From an uncultured Haloferula sp. (GTDB taxonomy: Bacteria > Verrucomicrobiota > Verrucomicrobiae > Verrucomicrobiales > Akkermansiaceae), in assembly GCA_946481625.1 (NCBI GenBank), contig CAMLOZ010000062.1:1-10603 (forward strand): a stretch of 10,603 bases of DNA. The letters are read 5' to 3'. A model generated the notes under the pieces. The model saw nothing but the letters and a program-made list of their open reading frames with translations, was not told the DNA's origin and did not search any database. This document shows, piece after piece, positions 1-6,233 of this stretch. A program made the translations under genes and the position numbers. The stretch's first letter is position 1. Each line of letters opens with the position of its first letter.

Positions 1-733
1 TGCCCGTGCCGCAGGGCGAGCGGTCGTAGGCCTTGCCCGGGCAGAGCACGAAGTTCCGACTGTCCGCCAGCGTCGGCTCGGAAGGCGGGCCGAAGCTCTC
101 GATGTGATCGATCTCCATGCCACCGGCCCCGGTGATGCCCTGCGTTCCCAGCGCTTGCCGCACTGCCCAGGTAAAGGCCGTGAGCGCTTCCAGGTTCGCG
201 AATTCCACCGCGGGGCCCTGCTCCTCGATCAGGTAGAACCAGTTGCCACCCCAGGAAATATCGCCGCGCACGATCCCCCACCCCGGCACTTCCACCGGCA
301 CTTCCGCAGCCAGTCGATAGCTCGGCACGTTCGCCACCGTCACCGCACCATCCACGTGAAGATGCGCGACCACCACACCGACCGGCGTGTCGATGCGGTG
401 CTCGCCCGGTCCGATGCGACCGAGATGCGCCAATGTCACCGCGAGGCCGATCGTGCCGTGGATGCACATGTTCAGGGTCGAGACGTTGTTGAAGAAGATC
501 ACCCCGCAGCAGCAGCCCGGCTCGTGGGGCTCCACCAGCAGCGCGCCCACCATCGCCTCGTGGCCGCGCGGTTCGTTGCACACGGCGCTGCGCAGCCAGT
601 CGTGGTGCTCACGCAGGCGGCGCGCCTTCTCCGCCACCGTGCCGGTGCCGAGATTCGGCCCTCCTTCGATGACGACACGGGTGGGTTCGCCCTCGGTATG
701 GGAATCAATGACGCGCAATCGCGGGGAGCTCAT
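1..733 (-). CDS. 4-hydroxyproline 2-epimerase (proline racemase family), 3' end outside the window
   Basis: The enzyme converts trans-4-hydroxy-L-proline to cis-4-hydroxy-D-proline in the cytoplasm, the first step of bacterial hydroxyproline catabolism. The 244 visible residues start IDSHTEGEPTRVV near residue 9 and run through GVIFFNN, a first catalytic-Cys motif (NMCIHGTIG, Cys90), IDTPVG, GGNWFYL and NFVLCPGKAYDRSPCGTG (second Cys241, Asp237). Family members are about 310 residues, so some 65 are missing beyond the left edge. Two catalytic cysteines separate it from the Thr-containing trans-3-hydroxyproline dehydratases. The residue after Cys90 is Ile, whereas homologues I can recall have Gly (MCGHGTIG). 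The ATG at 733 fits the family N-terminus, but I see no clear Shine-Dalgarno. It is divergent from the PAS-AraC gene. Family assignment is firm; substrate (4-hydroxyproline rather than proline) is inferred from overall similarity. Confidence 0.9.
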   Translation of the reverse strand, partial: MSSPRLRVIDSHTEGEPTRVVIEGGPNLGTGTVAEKARRLREHHDWLRSAVCNEPRGHEAMVGALLVEPHEPGCCCGVIFFNNVSTLNMCIHGTIGLAVTLAHLGRIGPGEHRIDTPVGVVVAHLHVDGAVTVANVPSYRLAAEVPVEVPGWGIVRGDISWGGNWFYLIEEQGPAVEFANLEALTAFTWAVRQALGTQGITGAGGMEIDHIESFGPPSEPTLADSRNFVLCPGKAYDRSPCGTG

Positions 734-750
734 GGGTTACGGAAGCAGGT

Positions 751-810
751 TAGCCTCAGGGTCTTGGCGAATGCGCTAGCAGCAGCCCCTGAATCCGTAT
801 AGCCTCCGGG
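751..810. promoter_or_regulatory. Divergent intergenic region with an 11-bp direct repeat, possible AraC operator
   Basis: Between the epimerase start (733) and the regulator start (832), TAGCCTCAGGG (751-761) and TAGCCTCCGGG (800-810) match at 10 of 11 bases in the same orientation, 49 bp apart. AraC-family proteins commonly bind direct repeats in such divergent regions. The right copy lies just upstream of the regulator's Shine-Dalgarno, so it could serve autoregulation. A regulatory role is inference. No convincing -35/-10 pair was found for either gene. Confidence 0.35.
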
Positions 811-822
811 CGTAGAATGCGT

Positions 823-826
823 GGAG
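823..826 (+). promoter_or_regulatory. Shine-Dalgarno that decides the PAS-AraC start
   Basis: GGAG lies 5 nt before the ATG at 832. It sits downstream of the alternative in-frame ATG at 817, so it can only serve the later start. Confidence 0.6.
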
Positions 827-831
827 AAAAA

Positions 832-1581
832 ATGACCCCAGCCGCCCGCCTCCGCAAAAGCTTCTTCGAAACCCTGGATGGAATGCCGCCGGTGGACAGC
901 CTCTTCGACGCGGTGCCGGACATCGTTTTCTTCGTGAAGGACGCCCACGGCCGCTACATGGCGGTGAATGGCACCCTCGCCGAACGCTGCGGCCTGCCGG
1001 ACAAGGAATCCGCGATCGGCCTGACCGCCGAGCAGCTCTTCCCGCCGCCGCTGGGCGAAGGCTTCGCCGCGCAGGACAAGGACATCCTCAAGACCGGCCA
1101 GGGCATCCGCGACCACCTCGAACTCCATCTCTACGCCGGCGGACGGCGCGGCTGGTGTCTCACCTTCAAGGAACCGGTGCGCGCAAAGGATGGCTCCATC
1201 ACCGGCGTCTGCGGCATCTCGCGCGACCTCCACGGCCCGCACGACCGGCAGGAAGATTTCGCCGCGATGTCGAAGGCGATCGACCACATCCACAAGCATT
1301 TCGAGGAACCATTGCGCCTACCCCAGCTCGCTGAGATGGCGGGGCTTTCCGTCTATCAATTCGACCAGCGCATCCGCTCGCTCTTCCACGTCACCGCCGG
1401 GCAGTACCTCGTGAAAGTCCGCATCGATGCCGCCTGCGACCGCCTCGCCCAGACGAACGAGGTGATCGCCCAGATCGCCCTGAGCTGCGGCTACTCCGAT
1501 CAGTCCGCCTTCTCCCGTCAGTTCAAGCAAGCCGTCGGCATCAGCCCGCTGGCCTATCGGAAGAAGATGCAGGGGGGCTGA
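832..1581 (+). CDS. PAS domain-containing AraC-family transcriptional regulator
   Basis: Cytoplasmic DNA-binding regulator of 249 residues. Residues about 21-133 form a PAS sensor domain (VDSLFDAVPDIVFFVKD, then GRYMAVNGTLAERCG and, at its end, GSITGVCGISRD). Residues about 147-245 form the AraC double helix-turn-helix, with LPQLAEMAGLSVYQFDQRI as the first HTH and VIAQIALSCGYSDQSAFSRQ followed by FKQAVGISPLAYR as the second. I chose the ATG at 832 rather than the in-frame ATG at 817 because GGAG (823-826) lies 5 nt before it; the longer form would add MRGEK. It is divergent from the hydroxyproline epimerase gene, so control of hydroxyproline use is the simplest proposal, with the PAS domain sensing an unknown ligand. 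Family call is firm; target and ligand are inferred. Confidence 0.9.
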   Translation: MTPAARLRKSFFETLDGMPPVDSLFDAVPDIVFFVKDAHGRYMAVNGTLAERCGLPDKESAIGLTAEQLFPPPLGEGFAAQDKDILKTGQGIRDHLELHLYAGGRRGWCLTFKEPVRAKDGSITGVCGISRDLHGPHDRQEDFAAMSKAIDHIHKHFEEPLRLPQLAEMAGLSVYQFDQRIRSLFHVTAGQYLVKVRIDAACDRLAQTNEVIAQIALSCGYSDQSAFSRQFKQAVGISPLAYRKKMQGG

Positions 1582-1628
1582 CGACCGCCACGGCGGATCC
1601 CGAGCGCGACCGAATCCTGGTGGATGGC

Positions 1629-1988
1629 ATGCGGGAGACGCTACAGGACCGTATCGAGGAGTCCGGAAATATCGTCGATATCAGCGTTTACGAGCAGGAG
1701 CGGATCAAACCGGAGGCGGACTTCTCGAAAGGCCGCTTGATCCGCCGGGCCATTGTCACGCATGTCCACACGGGGAAGATCCCTATGGGCACCCGCCTGG
1801 AGTTCACCCATCTAACCGTGGAAGGCGAACTGCGGACTCTGTTCTTCAACAACGACGAGACTGTCCGCATCGCCGACGGAAAACTGGAGATCCAGGGAGA
1901 CGGTCACTGGGGATTCAAGCGTGTCGGCGACACCTTCGCGGAGTTGTTCGAGAAGGAACTCGAATCCAATCCGAGGCTGCGGAAATAG
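1629..1988 (+). CDS. Hypothetical protein, small, not recognised
   Basis: I do not recognise this protein. It is about 119 residues, soluble, with many charged residues and no signal peptide or membrane segment. The segment LIRRAIVTHVHTGKIPMGTR followed by LEFTHLTVEGELRTLFFNND looks like alternating beta strands, and the C-terminus (FAELFEKELESNPRLRK) like an amphipathic helix. It starts 47 bp after the PAS-AraC stop on the same strand, so co-transcription is possible. Start choice is uncertain: ATG 1629 has a weak GGTGGA 4 nt upstream, while an in-frame GTG at 1620 would add three residues. The frame is also open further upstream into the end of the regulator. A short AGGGG/CCCCT hairpin overlaps the stop codon but lacks a T tract. 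Confidence 0.6.
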   Translation: MRETLQDRIEESGNIVDISVYEQERIKPEADFSKGRLIRRAIVTHVHTGKIPMGTRLEFTHLTVEGELRTLFFNNDETVRIADGKLEIQGDGHWGFKRVGDTFAELFEKELESNPRLRK

Positions 1989-2053
1989 GGGATCCGCCCC
2001 TTCCCGGCACTCCCGCGTTTTCACCGGCGCGCCTGCCTCCCCCCGCGATTGAA

Positions 2054-2084
2054 TTGACAATCATCGCGGCCTGTGGCCTAGTTA
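2054..2084 (+). promoter_or_regulatory. Candidate promoter for the secreted protein gene
   Basis: A perfect TTGACA (2054-2059) is followed after 19 bp by TAGTTA (2079-2084). It lies in a less GC-rich pocket of an otherwise GC-rich gap and points at the gene starting at 2242, which would give an untranslated leader of about 150 nt. The 19-bp spacer is longer than the classical 17, so the -10 assignment is tentative. Confidence 0.4.
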
Positions 2085-2198
2085 CCTTTGCTTCCCCCCG
2101 AACTACGTATCGCCCGACCGCAGGGTTCCCCCTGAACCCGCACTCCGGCCCGACGCTGCGCGGCCCGTTTCCAAACCACCAACCCAAGGGTTCGTTCC

Positions 2199-2244
2199 GG
2201 AGGATTGGGGGATTCCGTGCGAATCCGTCCCCCCAACCACCATG
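2199..2244 (+). promoter_or_regulatory. Structured ribosome binding site: SD, hairpin, then ATG
   Basis: GGAGGA (2199-2204) is a strong Shine-Dalgarno but lies 37 nt before the ATG at 2242. The whole interval 2205-2236 is an inverted repeat: TTGGGGGATTC on the left arm, CGTGC as loop, and GAATC followed by CCCCCAA on the right arm with a few unpaired bases. Only CCACC remains between the hairpin and the ATG. If folded, the effective spacing becomes about 5 nt. No better SD exists immediately upstream of the ATG. The function is inferred from layout. Confidence 0.5.
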
Positions 2245-3393
2245 AAACGAAAGTTGATTCGCTTTCCCCGCATCCCCGCAGCACTCGCCTTGGGAGCCCT
2301 TCTCCCCCTGGCGCAGGCGTTTGAACTCGATTTCGAGGGTCTTCCAGACGGCACCGTGATCTACCAATTGAGTGCGGGTGCAGGCATGAGCGCCGGATTT
2401 CCCGGCATCGTCAAGGTCACCGGCTACAGCGCCGAGTTCGGCCCGGGAATCAATCCGGTGCTGATTTTCGACTCGTCCGATCCCACCGGAGGCGACATCG
2501 ATCTGGGCACTCCCAACCAGGCCTACGGCGGTCCCGGCGTGGGCGGCGGCGGTGTGAGCAACGATACGCCGCATGGAAACGTCGCGATCATCGCGGAAGA
2601 CCTCGTTGACAACAACGACGACGGCCTGGTCGATGATCCGGATGACGGTGACCTCAAGGGCTCCTTCATGGAGTTCAGTTTCTCCAAGACCGGCAAGAAA
2701 TCGTTCACGGTGACCATCAATACCCTGACCTTCATGGACGTTGAGACGGAGCAGGGCGAAGGTGGCACCTTTGTCGAGTTGTCCGGGCCGGGCCTGCCGA
2801 CCAACCTGATCGCCATTCCACCCACCGGAGACAATGGCGTGGCTTCCGTCGAGGGCATCTCGCTTGCCGGAGTCAACAAGATGAGGGTGAACTTCAACGG
2901 CTCCGGCGCCTTCGTGGGTGCGGGGCTCAACCAGCAAGCCGAGGGTCACTGCTGGTTCACCTTCGGCGGCTTCCAGAACGCCGGGATCACGTCCGGCGGC
3001 AAGAACTTCACCTTCGGGGGCAATGTCGGACCGCCCTCCTCGGGCTCGATCAATGTGGTCGACCACAACACCGGCGACAAGTTCCACTCCACCGAAGTGC
3101 ATATCGTCGATTGCTTCACGGTGGAGAGCACCGGCCCGGGCCAACCGGGCGGGAAGAAAGGCCTGGTGGAAAATGCCGCGACCTTTGCGGGGACCGGCCG
3201 CCTCAATGGAAACTCCGGCTACAACTTCACCGGGATGGTGATCGATGCCGGCGAACCGGCTGGCAAGAAGACCAACAACAAGGACTATTTCAAAATCGTC
3301 GTCACCGACCCGGACAATGGCAATGCCGTGGTCTTCGAGGCCGACGGTTACCTTGATGGAGGCAATGTGCAGTTGCATCCGCCCACGCCCTGA
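2242..3393 (+). CDS. Secreted protein with Asp-rich segment and C-terminal beta domain
   Basis: A 383-residue exported protein. Residues 1-26 form a signal peptide (MKRKLIRFPR, then a hydrophobic Ala/Leu core, then cleavage after AQA). Residues about 27-255 look like a beta-rich domain (FELDFEGLPDGTVIYQL near its start). They include an Asp/Asn-rich stretch at 120-137 (DLVDNNDDGLVDDPDDGD) that resembles calcium-binding loops of the D-x-N-D-D-G type. Residues about 258-379 form a second domain: INVVDHNTGDKFHSTEVH, FAGTGRLNGNSGYNF, DAGEPAGKKTNNKDYFKIVV and a terminal LDGGNVQLH. I believe this resembles a domain seen in large extracellular proteins of actinobacteria and chloroflexi, sometimes called post-COAP-1. 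Only two cysteines (237, 291). No sorting signal, membrane anchor or catalytic motif is visible, so it is probably released. Function unknown. Confidence 0.8.
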   Translation: MKRKLIRFPRIPAALALGALLPLAQAFELDFEGLPDGTVIYQLSAGAGMSAGFPGIVKVTGYSAEFGPGINPVLIFDSSDPTGGDIDLGTPNQAYGGPGVGGGGVSNDTPHGNVAIIAEDLVDNNDDGLVDDPDDGDLKGSFMEFSFSKTGKKSFTVTINTLTFMDVETEQGEGGTFVELSGPGLPTNLIAIPPTGDNGVASVEGISLAGVNKMRVNFNGSGAFVGAGLNQQAEGHCWFTFGGFQNAGITSGGKNFTFGGNVGPPSSGSINVVDHNTGDKFHSTEVHIVDCFTVESTGPGQPGGKKGLVENAATFAGTGRLNGNSGYNFTGMVIDAGEPAGKKTNNKDYFKIVVTDPDNGNAVVFEADGYLDGGNVQLHPPTP

Positions 3394-3505
3394 GGCCAGA
3401 AACGAAACGAATGACGGCCGCGGTTTTGTCCCTCTCCGCGCTCCCCCCTTGGAGCCGCGCAACGACTCCCGACGAGAGGACGCGCCGCCCCAAAACAACC
3501 GCCGT

Positions 3506-4759
3506 TCAAAACCTCCCCACCGCCATCCGGCCGATCGGCCGGAACGGCTCCGTCCCTTCTAACAAATCCGCCACCAGCCTTCCACTGACCGGCCCGAGGC
3601 TCAGGCCCATCATCGCGTGCCCTGTCGCCACGATCAGGTTCGGGAACTTCCCCGCCCTGCCGAGATACGGAATACCATCGGGCGAGACCGGCCGCAGTCC
3701 GGCCCAGGGCTGCACGCCCTCGAAGTCGGCTTCGGAGAATTTCGGGAAGTACGAATGCACGGACTTCACGATCCCCCTCACACGTGCCGGATTCACCGAG
3801 AGATCGAGCCCACCCACTTCCATCGTCCCGGCGAAGCGCAGGCTGCCGCCCATCGGCGTGATCGCCACCTTCGCTTCCACGAAGATCGAGCAGACCCGCG
3901 GGAGTTCCGGCGGATGCGGCAGCGTCAGCGAATACCCCTTCCCTGCCTGGAGCGGCAGACGGACCCCGACCTTCTCTAGCAAATCCGCAGTCCACGAACC
4001 ACCCGCGATCACGAATTCATCGCCTTCGAAGCGCTGGCCGCGACCGGTGAGGGCGCTGACCGTCCCTCCCTTCGTCTCGACCCCGTCGATCTCCACGCTG
4101 CTGTGAATCCCGCCTCCCAGCGCGAGCACGCGCTGGCGCAAGGAAGCCATGAAGCGGGCCGGATCGAGGTGGCAGTCCTGCGAGAAGTAAACCGCGCCCG
4201 CGACGTCCATCGTGATTCCCGGATCGAGCCGTGCCGCCCCTGCGGCATCCACCACCTCCGCCTCCAGACCGATCTCGCGGGCGGCGGCCGCCACCACCGC
4301 CTCTTCATCCAGGCCTTTTGCCGTCTTGCACAGCATCAGCATGCCGCGCTTTTCCAGGCCGAAGTCGCCGTCCTCCGCCAGCTCCGCAAAAAGCCGGCGG
4401 CTTTCCAGATTGAGATCGCGCAGGAGTTCGCGCGTCTGCTCCACGTGCCCGGGCGTCGAATTGCGGTAGAAAAGCCAGCCCCAGCGCGCCAACCCGAGGT
4501 CCATCCGGGGCCGCACGTAGAATGGACTCTCCGGGTTGAACATCCAGCGCAGTCCCTTGGCAATCATGCCGGGAGCCGCCAGCGGGATGAAATGACTCGG
4601 CACGATCATACCGGCATTGCCCATCGAGCAGTTATCACCGCCCGGAGCCTCGCGCTCGATCACGGTGACGTCGAAGCCGCTGCGCAGGGCGTAGTAGGCG
4701 GAGCACAATCCGATCACCCCGCCGCCGAGGATGACCACCCGGTTCTTGCGAGGGTTCAC
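3506..4759 (-). CDS. FAD-dependent D-amino-acid dehydrogenase (DadA-like), probable D-hydroxyproline dehydrogenase
   Basis: A DAO-superfamily flavoprotein of 417 residues, normal for DadA-type enzymes. The N-terminal Rossmann motif VVILGGGVIGL (residues 8-18) with Glu35 at the end of beta 2 binds FAD. SMGNAGMIVPSHFIPLAAPG (45-64) is the typical DadA block. The C-terminal FAD contact GLRPVSPDGIPYLGR (354-368), then NLIVATGHAMMGLSLGP, is complete. The family oxidises D-amino acids to imino acids and passes electrons to the respiratory chain. With a hydroxyproline epimerase 2.8 kb away, the likely substrate is cis-4-hydroxy-D-proline, giving pyrroline-4-hydroxy-2-carboxylate; D-alanine or D-proline cannot be excluded. 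The start codon is GTG (4759), four residues before the first beta strand, with no clear Shine-Dalgarno. It is convergent with the secreted protein gene. Confidence 0.85.
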   Translation of the reverse strand: MNPRKNRVVILGGGVIGLCSAYYALRSGFDVTVIEREAPGGDNCSMGNAGMIVPSHFIPLAAPGMIAKGLRWMFNPESPFYVRPRMDLGLARWGWLFYRNSTPGHVEQTRELLRDLNLESRRLFAELAEDGDFGLEKRGMLMLCKTAKGLDEEAVVAAAAREIGLEAEVVDAAGAARLDPGITMDVAGAVYFSQDCHLDPARFMASLRQRVLALGGGIHSSVEIDGVETKGGTVSALTGRGQRFEGDEFVIAGGSWTADLLEKVGVRLPLQAGKGYSLTLPHPPELPRVCSIFVEAKVAITPMGGSLRFAGTMEVGGLDLSVNPARVRGIVKSVHSYFPKFSEADFEGVQPWAGLRPVSPDGIPYLGRAGKFPNLIVATGHAMMGLSLGPVSGRLVADLLEGTEPFRPIGRMAVGRF

Positions 4760-4874
4760 ACCGGCATGCTAGCGCCGCGGTCTTGCCGGAGTCTTGAGCA
4801 AATCCTCGGAAAACGCGGCATTCGCCGGGGCGCTGGACAGCCCGCGGGGCCGCGTGCATCATCCGCGGCAGGAG

Positions 4875-5480
4875 ATGAAGAGAAGATTGCTTGGAATCCT
4901 GATGACCTTGGCGACCTGCCTGGGTGCCGCGGCCGCTCCGCCGCGCGTGGCCACCGTCCGGGTGGACGATGTCCTCCGCAAGCTCGATAGCACCGCGAAG
5001 GCCAACGAGGATTACAAGGCCAAGCGCGACGCGATCTCCAAGGATAGCCGGAAGACCGCGCTCGACGAGATCATGGCCGACCTCGAACTCCGCCGCAGCA
5101 AGCTCGCGGAAAACACCGGCATCGACCAGGACACGCGCAAGCAACTCCTCCGCGAGTTCATGGTGAAGCAGCAGGAGGCCCGCTCGATGCAGGAGGATTT
5201 CAGCAACTTCAGCGCCGAGAAGCAGCAGGCCCTGAATGCCGAACTGGTCGCGGACATCCGCAAGCGCCTCAACCTGATCCACGCCACCGCCGAAAAAATC
5301 GCGAAGGACGACGGCTACGATTGGGTATTAGACAGCTCCGGAATCTCGAATACCGGTGTGCCGCTGATGCTCTACGCGAAGACTCCGAACGACCTCACCG
5401 AGCGCGTGCTGGCCGCGCTCCAACCGCCGGCCGCGCCGCCGGCACCCCCGACTCCCGTCAAAAAGCCGAAGCAGCGCTGA
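4875..5480 (+). CDS. Skp/OmpH-family periplasmic chaperone-like protein
   Basis: A 201-residue exported protein. MKRRLLGILM plus a hydrophobic stretch to about residue 20 (GAAAAPP) is a signal peptide; Cys15 is in a poor lipobox context (LATC), so signal peptidase I cleavage is likelier. The start of the mature part (RVATVRVDDVL) matches the first beta strand of Skp. Residues about 40-145 are long charged helices forming the coiled-coil tentacle region. DDGYDWVLDSSG (145-156) is the C-terminal strand typical of the family. The tail (183-201) is Pro/Ala/Lys-rich. Skp proteins hold unfolded outer-membrane proteins in the periplasm. I chose ATG 4875 because it gives a proper signal peptide; a TTG at 4794 would add 27 non-signal-like residues. 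GGAG lies directly before the ATG, closer than usual. The next gene follows after 13 bp. Confidence 0.8.
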   Translation: MKRRLLGILMTLATCLGAAAAPPRVATVRVDDVLRKLDSTAKANEDYKAKRDAISKDSRKTALDEIMADLELRRSKLAENTGIDQDTRKQLLREFMVKQQEARSMQEDFSNFSAEKQQALNAELVADIRKRLNLIHATAEKIAKDDGYDWVLDSSGISNTGVPLMLYAKTPNDLTERVLAALQPPAAPPAPPTPVKKPKQR

Positions 5481-5493
5481 CCCCTTTCAAAAC

Positions 5494-6006
5494 ATGGACA
5501 TTTGGCAGAACCCCAACACTTGGTACTTCATCGGCGGACTGTCCCTCGGCCTCGTCTTGGCCGCCCTGGCATGGAAGTCCGGCTTCTCCGCGCGCCGCCG
5601 CCTCGGCAAGGACATCCGCAAGCTGGAAAACGAGCTCCGCGAGCTCCAGGGCCACCTGAACACCCAGCTCAAGATCAATGCCCAGGGTAACGACACCCTG
5701 CAGAAGGAACTCGAAGAGCTGAAGCGCCAGAACGAGAACCTCCGCGTGAGCCTCGCCGGCCTGCAGGCCAAGCCCGGCAAAGCCGAACTGCGCCACGCCC
5801 AGGTCACCGAAAGCGCCGTGCGCCTCATGCGCGAGCAAGCCCCCGGATTCGCCCCCGCGTGGGAAAAAGCCATGCGCCAGGCCGAGTCCGAAGTGGAAGC
5901 CGGCGAGAGCGGATTGAAGAAACTCGTCCGCCGCGTCATCCCCGGCATCGGCATGAGCGCCACGGGCAGCGGCTCCGGAACCGGCGCACAGGACGCGGAG
6001 GCTTAA
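5494..6006 (+). CDS. Small membrane-anchored coiled-coil protein
   Basis: A 170-residue protein of unknown function. Residues about 10-27 (WYFIGGLSLGLVLAALAW) form one N-terminal transmembrane segment, followed by a positive patch (ARRRLGK) that would stay in the cytoplasm. Residues about 38-93 are a heptad-rich coiled coil (IRKLENELRELQGHLNTQL, LQKELEELKRQNENLR). Residues about 98-160 form a helical tail with VTESAVRLMREQAPGFAPAW, ending in a Gly/Ser-rich extension. It begins 13 bp after the Skp-like gene and is very likely in the same transcript, although no Shine-Dalgarno is visible in the gap. A role at the cell envelope is inferred from the anchor and the neighbour; no catalytic motif is present. 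Confidence 0.75.
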   Translation: MDIWQNPNTWYFIGGLSLGLVLAALAWKSGFSARRRLGKDIRKLENELRELQGHLNTQLKINAQGNDTLQKELEELKRQNENLRVSLAGLQAKPGKAELRHAQVTESAVRLMREQAPGFAPAWEKAMRQAESEVEAGESGLKKLVRRVIPGIGMSATGSGSGTGAQDAEA

Positions 6007-6120
6007 GTTCCAAGCAAGAAGTGCCGAGTTCCAAGAAAGGCAGGAAAGCTACCTCCGGCCCCGGGTTCCGCCTCAAAGCTCTCCATTTGGAACTTGGAAC
6101 TCCCCCCCCGGTGGCACTTC
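6005..6120. repeat. Composite inverted-repeat element between genes, MITE- or REP-like
   Basis: The left arm is GAAGTGCC (6018-6025) joined to GAGTTCCAAG (6026-6035). The right arm is CTTGGAACTC (6093-6102), a 10-nt C/G-rich insertion, then GGCACTTC (6113-6120). Both arm parts pair perfectly, 18 bp in total. A further AAGTTCCAAG (6005-6014) on the left and TTTGGAAC before the right arm show that the core word is doubled on both sides. The inside is about 57 bp with AAAGCT at each end (6045-6050, 6075-6080). It begins inside the stop of the preceding gene. Dispersal in the genome cannot be judged here. Confidence 0.55.
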
Positions 6121-6153
6121 CTCCACTGAAAAAAGATGCAAAAATGTCTTTCC

Positions 6154-6176
6154 CGGCGGTTGCCATGGGGCCGCCG
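6154..6176. repeat. Hairpin CGGCGG/CCGCCG upstream of the AraC-VHL-like gene
   Basis: CGGCGG (6154-6159) and CCGCCG (6171-6176) flank an 11-nt loop. On the plus strand no T run follows. On the minus strand T-rich sequence follows only after about 10 nt. It could be a weak terminator for the upstream genes or a leader structure for the gene starting at 6234. Confidence 0.35.
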
Positions 6177-6222
6177 AATTGTTGACTCTCATGGGGTCTT
6201 CCCTTCACCAGCCCCCAACTGC

Positions 6223-6226
6223 GGAG
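6223..6226 (+). promoter_or_regulatory. Shine-Dalgarno of the AraC-VHL-like gene
   Basis: GGAG lies 7 nt before the ATG at 6234, ideal spacing, and fixes this start. Confidence 0.6.
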
Positions 6227-6233
6227 TCAAAAC

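Noticed and set aside
104..802. A 232-codon open frame on the plus strand
   Set aside because: It is antisense to the hydroxyproline epimerase, whose catalytic motifs are clear; its product is rich in His and Arg without any family signature.
1987..2001. AGGGG/CCCCT hairpin at the stop of the unknown gene as a terminator
   Set aside because: The stem is only 5 bp and no T tract follows; in this GC content it is easily chance.
1915..3498. A 527-codon open frame on the minus strand
   Set aside because: It lies antisense to the secreted protein gene, has low-complexity composition with no recognisable motif, and crosses the unknown gene and both intergenic regions. The plus-strand protein has a clean signal peptide and domain structure, so this is a GC-driven shadow.
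4767..4775. TGCTAGCGC near the dehydrogenase start, the reverse complement of a word at 774-782 upstream of the epimerase
   Set aside because: The shared word is only nine bases, centred on the common palindrome GCTAGC, and sits at different distances from the two starts; too weak to call a shared operator.
4103..4990. A 295-codon open frame on the plus strand
   Set aside because: It is antisense to the dehydrogenase and overlaps the Skp-like gene in another frame; the composition is that of a shadow.
6182..6212. TTGACT as a -35 box for the AraC-VHL-like gene
   Set aside because: No acceptable -10 lies 16-19 bp downstream (the sequence is CTTCAC/TTCACC), so a promoter cannot be supported.
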